From positions 89,391,907 through 89,455,906 of the forward strand of contig CM056744.1 in NCBI GenBank assembly GCA_029851415.1: a stretch of DNA of 64,000 nucleotides, given 5' to 3'. Source of the DNA: Eretmocerus hayati (lineage: Eukaryota; Arthropoda; Insecta; Hymenoptera; Aphelinidae). Below the pieces are notes generated by a model. The model saw nothing but the letters and a program-made list of their open reading frames with translations, was not told the origin of the DNA and did not search any database. Positions within the stretch are counted from its first letter, which is position 1. The number at the start of each line of letters is the position of its first letter. The position numbers and the translations under genes were made by a program. Below, piece after piece: positions 53,001 to 62,000 of the stretch.

Positions 53001-56000
53001 TCCAAAATATAGCCGACATCGCTATCATCTGACACCATGTAAAAATTCGGATCTTCATCAACATTATCGACCCACTCAAAATTAGAACACGGCAAGCGCT
53101 GGCTCATCGCAAATCCATATAAATTATTAGCGTCAAGATAGATTAAATAGCTCTCCTTGCGAGAGGGGTCATACCCTTCATTCATAAACCTATTGTTGGC
53201 TTTAGCGTAACGGTTAGAGCATTGACTGATACCGCCTCTTATACCTTTTTCGATGAACAACAACATATCGATGTCTGATATTAAGTCCAGTTCAACGCCT
53301 GTATATAGAAGCATGCAGTCCCATGTATAGCCAGGTGTGGTATAGTAATGTGCAGGATCTAACCCAAAAGCTTCGAGAGAAGCGGATCGAAAATTCTCGA
53401 AAACATCTGCCAAGAGCAGCACATCAGTCTTCAAGTAAACGTCAGAGTATTCACCGAGAGATTCAATTTTCAGCTCTCTCCATACAGTATTTGCATGCTC
53501 GTAATCTTCATCACTGATTTCACATTCATGTAACTTGCTATAAAAATCTTCTTTCTTGGGCAAACTCGTTTCTTCTAGTACTGCCAGAGAACTAGTATAA
53601 TCGTAAGGATAGACTCCTTTCTTCGTCAATAATTTTATTTGCTCGTCACTGTATCCATCGAGCTTGAAATTACTGTATGTGATGATGTGATGAGGAAGAT
53701 AACTTGCCAATTTATCTAATGATTCAGGCATGAATCGAAATGCATCAAGAAATCTGAAGTTAATGATGCTTCCATCAATGAACTTGGTGAATGAGATGTA
53801 ACGATCTTTGTTCTCTGCCAGGACAGATATACGTCCTTTCAAAATTGTGTCCGAAGCGAGCTCCCTAATCAAAAAATGTCCGTCATATCCTGAGAGGTTA
53901 TGATAAAATATGGGAATGAATCTGGAGTCCTTATAGTTGAGATTGCAAGAATTATGAGCAGCGCCCCTGAAAGCCCCTGTCAGATGTGAATGATCAGCAA
54001 CCTTCTTGTCCGTTTCGCTGAAAGCCTTCCCGCAGATATGACAGTTTTGAGCCACCTCGAAATTTTCCCTATCATCATCAGTCAAAATCATCGGTTTTGG
54101 GTTCTTGTAGAGGTTGTCTAGTTCCTCCGCAATCTTTTTGAGCTCTGATACGAACCACTCTGCGGGAGTTTGACTGTCACTCGTCTTCTGACGATAACTT
54201 TTATAGTATGACTTAGTTTCATCAAAAGTATTCTTTAGATAATACCCGACACTGAATGCTTTATGATGTTGAAATGCTTGCGGATTCTGTGTTGGTTCGA
54301 GGATCGATTCAAAGTCTGCGTACATAACAAACGCTACTTTTTCTTTGTTTTTGAAGTTCTTGAAACTAATCTTACTATTCGGAGGAGGAAGCTGGACTCT
54401 GCATTTGTTAATCTCAATACAATCAACGAGATGATCTTGTAGTTTCTTATTCGTAGTAAAGTAATGCAAGCATCTATCACATATGTGAATTTTTCCATTG
54501 TGAGCGCTTAACTGACTGTGAACTAGTCGGGAGAGATCTTTGATCCAAACATAATGGAACTTTGGAGGATGAGCCGGCTCTTGACCTTCACGAACTTTTT
54601 CTTCTTCATCGATATAGTAATCTTGAATGAGTAGGAGATTGACATGTTTTGGCTTATGTAAATCAGTCACATGAGCTGTGCAGACCGTATACGTTTTGCC
54701 CACTTTCTTGAGCAAAAAAATATTAACTGAAACTGTATTTTGTTTCTCAAACTTTTTGATTTGTTTTATCGAAACTGGAAAACTGATGTCAGTAAAATTA
54801 AGTTCATCTGCATGAGGTTTGTACCAGCTGATGCGTTCTGTACCATGAGGAGCTGGATGTAAAGCTGACAAAACTGCCCACTTGAAGCATTGATTGTCAT
54901 TATTCCTCACGTTGACGCATGCACGCTTCTTTTGAATAGAAACTGGCAAAGGGATATACGAGCTGCCTTGCATTGGCTGATATTGATTCATATTAACTAT
55001 CATACTGAGAACCTGCTTAAGCGTGAAACCTGATCCCTTACCTTCAAATTCTTCGATCTGATGAAGGATAGTCTCGACGACATATTCATCATACCAGTCT
55101 TTCAAATTCGTTGAACGAAAAATAGGCTGATTCGCCGTATTGAAGTATTTCATGTCAGTGCTCTCAGCGTCATTTTTTAATACCACATATTCCGCGGACA
55201 GCTCTATATTGACTTTGAGTGCAGTGAAAGTTTCCAAAGCAGCGGAGATTTTTTCTTCGAATAGCTGTCTGGCGTCCTCCAAGAAAGAGCTAATTTCTTT
55301 ATGCTGTAGATTGGTGATCACACCACTACTGATACGACGTTGAAATATTGATGGAAGATCATCCCACCTAATAGAAGGATCGGAGTGACCAGATGGCCTA
55401 GATTCATCTAGTTCACCGCCAACTCTTCGTAAAAGACTCTCGAGACGGTTCTTGATGTTAATCAGCTTCGACAAGTACGTTTGACACCTCTGTTTCTGAT
55501 GTCTAGATAATTCTGATGTCAATGTCAATGATTCGAAACTCGAAATTAGTTCTAAAGACTTGTCCAGAAAGTTTTGAAGATCCTGATCTGACTCTACATC
55601 TCCTTCTAAAAGCTGCATGAACGTCTCAAAATTCGATTCAACGGCTTCGAGTGATCCCATCTTGAAATCAAAGAACGGAAAAAGTCTGTCAGGGATCGTC
55701 AATAAAGACGCTACTGAGAGAGATTTTGAATTTACCTTGAAAGATATCTCCACCAAGATCCTAGTGCACCTTCTCCTGGGCAGAAGTGCTCAGCTTTCTC
55801 ATAAGACTAACTTTATACCCAGGTGAGTTCTGAGACCTGGAGGGGCTCCACCACGTACGGCTCAAGATCATAGACTGTGGGCTCTACGTGCTGACCATCT
55901 CTCTTAAATACTGGAAGTGCAGTCCGGAATCGAAAAGCAAATTATTGGACGTTGAAAGACTAATCGTGTCCCGCGGACAAGACTCAAATGTCGGAATCCG

Positions 56001-59000
56001 AGGACCTCGAAGATGCTATAAATGAAGCTTGAGGAGAAGAGTTGGAGATCAGTCAGCTTCTACTAACCGTACCAGTCGGAGCTCCACCAGGTCTGATAAT
56101 GGAGTACGTGGTTGATATTCAAGGGTTCCGCAGGTCTTCGAACTTGTTTCAATTGAAAGAGTTGGCTATAGTCCCTCTTGAAGAAAAAATTTTCCCCACT
56201 ATCTGCTTATTCAAAGAACCATGCAAATGGTCCAAGCTTTTACGCGAGGAACAGAAGACAAACCGTTGGCTGGAGCGTAACTTCCATGGCATCCCTTGGA
56301 ACTCTGGATCAGTCCCTCTGAACTCTCAAGTGACAGTATTACAAGCGTCCTTGAATGATGCTGTCCGCATTTATGTCAAAGGATTGGAGAAAAAGCGGTG
56401 GCTTGATGAAATATTCCCCGGGAGGTAAGTAATTGAATCGATTTAACAAGTAACTGAAATGTTCATCATTATTGAATTTGAAGGATCATCATTGACATGG
56501 ATGAACTCCGCTGTCCGCCTCTAAGGGAGTTGGAAAAGAACAAAAGACTTTACTGTCCTCATCATCCACTTCGAAGGCATGGGATATGTGCAGTGAAGAA
56601 TGCTAACGCGCTGAAGAATTGGCTATGTAAACGACGCCAAGAACAAGCTGAACAGGGAGAAGATGTAGTCGATCATGGGACGCAAACTGATCTATCAATA
56701 GCAAGTCAGGAACATGCTACGTTAGACTATGCTCTTCTTTCAATGTATAACTGACCGTATATCAAATAAAATGAAAGTCTCATTTAGGAGAGAGTTCTGG
56801 AGAAGAAATTTTCATTCGAGAAGGACATAAAATTCATTCGTTGGGTTGCTCTTCACAGGCAAAGGCGATGGATTTTGGGGCCTTGCCACTCTCTCCTAAA
56901 TAAATTTGAAATTCATACTCAAACGGCTATGATTCTCTTAAATCCAAGGATACGATAGATAAAAAGATGAATAGCATTCAACATGTTTATTCATGCAAAT
57001 TTTATACAAAAGTAACAAAACTTACTAGCTAATAAAAACTCATCAAAAGTTGTATCAAAAAGCGCTACTCGCAAAAAAGCTTACAAAAAATCCATGAAAT
57101 CTTATTTCGACAATAGAAAAGTCTTCAAATCGCGAGGTAGTGTACTCAGTTGCAAAAATATATGTATAAAATAGATTCCCTAATGTGGACATAGAACTTT
57201 TGTTGCATACGAGGCAACTACATCATAAGAGTCAACTTGGGAAGAAAAAAACATTTCTTTGAATATCAAGACAAACAGTAATAGTCTCAAAGACTGTAAA
57301 AAAGATCAAAAATGGAAACTAACTGAAACTCAAAATTTATCGACTCTTCTTTCTATTGATTTTGATTAGTTCCGCGAACTCCATCTTACTCAGATCAGTG
57401 TCTGACAGGTCATCTAAAGCATGATCTCCAGAATTTGACACAGATGAAATTTTAAACTCACCACTAGCTGACGAATTCGCCAACTCATCAAAATTCACAG
57501 AGGAAGGAACGTAATTTTTCTCTCCTGACATATTTTTCTGTAGTTTGAGCTTGAGCTTCGGTATTCTATAGTTAGGATCAATAGAAGATGGCTGCCGTTT
57601 ACGTTGTTGTTGCTGTGGTTGTTGCTGTACATCTGATTGCTGCTGTGGTGCACATGGTCGTTGCTGCTTTGTACGAGGTTGCTGTGAATGTGATTGCTGC
57701 TTTGCACGTGGTTGCTGCTGCTGTGCATGTGATTGCTGCTGTACATGTAATTGCTGTTGATGGGTATGTGGCTGTTGTTGCTGGTGGGTCATCTCTTCTT
57801 CTACTCTAGATTTTTTAGCCCCTTCATCATTTTGCTCTCCACTCTCATTTTCTGCTATGTTTGCCTTCTGAGCTTCCCTCTCCTTCTTTTCAAGTTGTCG
57901 TTTTCTCTTTTTCCTCTCAGCATCTCTTCTCTTTAATTCCTCTTTGCTAAGTTTTACACGTTTTTCCTTTTTTTCAGCAGCTAATAGTTCCTTGTTCCTC
58001 TCTAAGACTAGTTGAGCCCACGGTTTCCCCCTACTGACAGGTGGTTGAACTGTAATTGGACGACTTATTCTTTGATAATAATACCCATTTATGTACAGAA
58101 GTTCTGGAGGTTCCACCTGAAACAGAAGAAATGATATTCAAACATTGTTCTAGAAAAGAACAAGAAAAAAAAAACGATGATCAAATGCAACGTACCAGAT
58201 ATACATCGTTTGTTGAGTTTGCATAGGTTCCAGCTTGGACTTCAACCGTTGAATTTTCGATGGTTCCACTTTGTTCTTGCTGTTGATGGATTTCAGCTTG
58301 AATTTCAAATTGTACATTTGCATTTTCTTGATCATGATTCATTACGCCGTTATCATTGTTTTCAGCTTCATTTGCCGTCGATAAATTATCGTCACCTTCA
58401 GAGGGAGCCACAGGTGGAGGTTGTGGTGATGATGAATTAGACATATTCGAATATCGCTGATCTAGCTCGACATTATTTTCTTCCTGCACGTTATGTAGAG
58501 CTTGATTGAACTCTTCATCTGCTATCAATATATTATTATTGTTGTTGTATTGAGAAGGAGCCGGAGGCGATGGAAGAAGAGGCGACATTAAATCAGGTAC
58601 ACTAAAATCTAGTCCAGGAAAAATAGGTTGGTTTTGATCGAACCAATTCGCTACATCTTTATCTATCAACTCATCCTGGAAAAAAATCGGTAAGTTAGAT
58701 TTCGGATAGTCGTCTATGAGGATATATATCGACTCTCAATACTCACTACATCTGCTAAGTTTTCAATCAAGTTAGAAGCATCTCCTCCAAAAGCATCATG
58801 ATTATTGATATTTGCTCTCATCTTCATAAATTCAGAAAAGACGACGTGAGACTCGTCGTCTTCTGATAGGACTACTACTACTACTACGGGCTGGTGAGGC
58901 CAAATGCGATACGGGTGAGAAGCACACACTGCAATCTGTAAAGAATATTGAAGGTTAGCAAAAGAGAGAAGAAGTTCGACTGTAAGAAATGGTAGAAAAA

Positions 59001-62000
59001 TGTTATACCTGATAGAGGAGTATACCTAGGTTCTGAGTTGGAATTACTAGGACTAAACGGGGTATCAATTCCGGGTCTCAGTGGTGAAGGTGACCCGATG
59101 CAAACTACTGAGGAAGAATCTGAGCAGGCCGGTGAACCCAGACAGATGACTGATTCAGTATCTGACCTAGCCGGTGATTCGATGACTGATTGAACTTCTG
59201 AACCAGCCAAAGTTTCCAAACAAATAACTGATGCTTCTGATCTAGCAGGTGAGCTGAGGCAGAATGATGAAACTTCTGATCTAGCTGGAGACTGATTTGA
59301 TGAGACGGAAGCTGCGGGATGAGAGGAAGGCGAGGTTGCAATTCGTTCATCAAATATCAAGATAAATGCGTCAATGTAGGGTGGTCTCGCAATTGCTTCC
59401 AATTCTTCAGGGCCGAGTCGTGTGATACCAACCGATACCGTCCTATAGCTCATGTTCAGCTGTTTACAGGAAGCAAAAGCTATCTTGAGATAATATTCAC
59501 TTTTATCTCATTCATATTGTTGAGATAAAACTTTAAAATATTTGAAAGTCAGAAGTTATGACATTACTACACTCAAAACTATGAGAAATATCAAGTACAA
59601 CTTGAACGTTCCACTCCACAATTGCTCAAATGTACCTATTCAAGATGAAAGTCAAATGCTGGAAACCAAAATCAGATTCAGAAACTCATTCTAGAAGCAG
59701 AAAGCTGACTTGAGATAATATTTACTTTTGTTTCATTCATCATGATGAAATTAATCTTCAAAATATTTGAAATTCAGAAGTTATGACTTTACTACCCTCA
59801 AAACTGTGAGAAATATCAAGTACAACTTGAACGTTCCACTCCACAATTGCTCAAATGTACCTATTCAAGATAAAAAGTCAAATGCCGGAAACCAAAATCA
59901 GATCCAGAAACTCATTCAAGAAGCAAAAAGCTAACTTGAGATAATTTTCACTTTTGTTTCATTCATATTATTGAGATAAAGCTTTAAAATGTTTGAAAGT
60001 CAGAAATTATGACTTTACTACCCTCAAAACTGTGAGAAAAATCAAGTATAACTTGAACGTTCCACTCCACAATTGCTCAAATGTACCTATTCAAGATAAA
60101 AGTCAAAAGCCGGAAACCCAAATCAGATCCAGAAACTCATTCAAGAAGCAAAAAGCTAACTTGAGATGATATTCACTTTTTTTCATTCATATTATTGAGA
60201 TAAAGCTTTTAAATGTTTGAAAGTCAGAAGTTATGACTCTACTAGCCTCAAAACTGTGAGAAAAATCAAGTATAACTTGAACGTTCCACTCTACAATTGC
60301 TCAAATTCACCTATTCAAGATAAAAGTCAAATGTCGGGAACCAAAATCAGATCCAGAAACTCATTCAAGAAGCAAAAAGCTAACTTGAGATAATATTCAC
60401 TTTTGTTTCATTCATATTATTGAGATAAAGCTTTAAAATGTTTGAAAGTCAGAAGTTATGACTTTACTAGCCTCAAAACTGTGAGAAAAATCAAGTATAA
60501 CTTGAACGTTCCACTCCACAATTGCTCAAATGTACCTATTCAAGATAAAACTCAAAAGCCGGAAACCCAAGTCAGATCCAGAAACTCATTCAAGAAGCAA
60601 AAAGCTAACTTGAGATGATATTCACTTTTTTTTCATTCATATTATTGAGATAAAGCTTTAAAATGTTTGAAAGTCAGAAGTTATGACTTTACTAGCCTCA
60701 AAACTGTGAGAAATATCAAGTATAACTTGAACGTTCCACTCTACAATTGCTCAAATTTACCTATTCAAGATAAAAGTCAAATGCCGGAAACCAAAATCAG
60801 ATCCAGAAACTCATTCAAGAAGCAAAAAGCTAACTTGAGATAATATTCACTTTTGTTTCATTCATATTATTGAGATAAAGCTTTAAAATGTTTGAAAGTC
60901 AGAAGTTATGACTCTACTAGCCTCAAAACTATGAGAAATATCAAGTATAACTTGAACGTTCCACTCCACAATTGCTCAAATGTACCTATTCAAGATATAA
61001 GTCAAGAGCCGGGAACCCAAATCAGATTCATAAACTCATTCAAGAAGCAAAAAGCTAACTTGAAATAATATTCACTTTTGTTTCATTCAACCTAACTGCT
61101 AAGAATGTATGTTGGGAACAAAAACTTGGGGAACGAAAACTATTATCCACCTTAGAAACCCATTAGTGTAAGTAATATCAACTTCAAAGGGAATGCCATA
61201 CATCCCAATCAGCCAAAGTCAGCTATTCAAAATAAAATTCAGTTGCCGGAAACTGCATTTAGGTTCAGAACCCTATTCAAAAAGCTAACATAAGACAGGA
61301 TTCACCTTCATCTTATTCATTCTCATGTCATATAGCTATTTCAAGATCTGATGGTATTACCCCAACTATCAAAGTTACATATTCAAGGCAAAACTTGAAA
61401 ACCAAAAATTTACTCCAGAAACCAAAATAATGATTTGATCTAGTATTTGAATGTACTCACCAATCACTGTAAATCAGAACTGGATAGCTGCAACAAGCTT
61501 CAAGGCTAAAATAACACCTGGACAGCTTCCACAGGAGCAGGCAACCTCACAGCAACAAGTTGAGTAACCTTATCCACACCAAGCAATCAAATGTGACCTC
61601 TGACTGGGGGGCCCTCTTATATAACTTCAGCAGGCGTCCCTGATTCTAATTTTTTCCAAAGATGCAAGGACGCAAGTGGATACGCGAATCAGCACTTCTC
61701 AAAAGAGATGCTGCTGGTGACGCACTTGGACACACAATGAAACGTGCACCTAGACGACGATGAAAACGTGCACCTGGGCGACGATGAAAATGTGTACCTG
61801 ATCGACGAAAGCAGGTGCAAATCAGCCGGTCGGCGTCCCGCGTAAATCACAGCGTCCGACGGACGCTCCCGCGTTTTCACTTTGGACGTTTGCCGAATGC
61901 CGAGGACGAATTCAACGTCCTTTGTTTTCCGGCAAAACGGATGTGGCGGGTTCAAAGTCACGCAAAAGCTGAATGCTACATGAAAACTGCTGCTAGCGAG

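Noticed and set aside
53323..53517. Plus-strand frames within the polymerase gene
   Set aside because: Antisense shadows of the long intact polymerase frame.
55661..55756. N-terminal extension of the polymerase frame
   Set aside because: No ATG, only TTG; it may contain a leader intron.
56042..56098. N-terminal extension of the second KELA-family protein
   Set aside because: Starts with TTG and is not shared with the other copy; the ATG at 56099 matches the conserved start.
57588..57809. Val/Ala-rich plus-strand frame
   Set aside because: It is the antisense of the Gln/His-coding repeats of the cargo gene.
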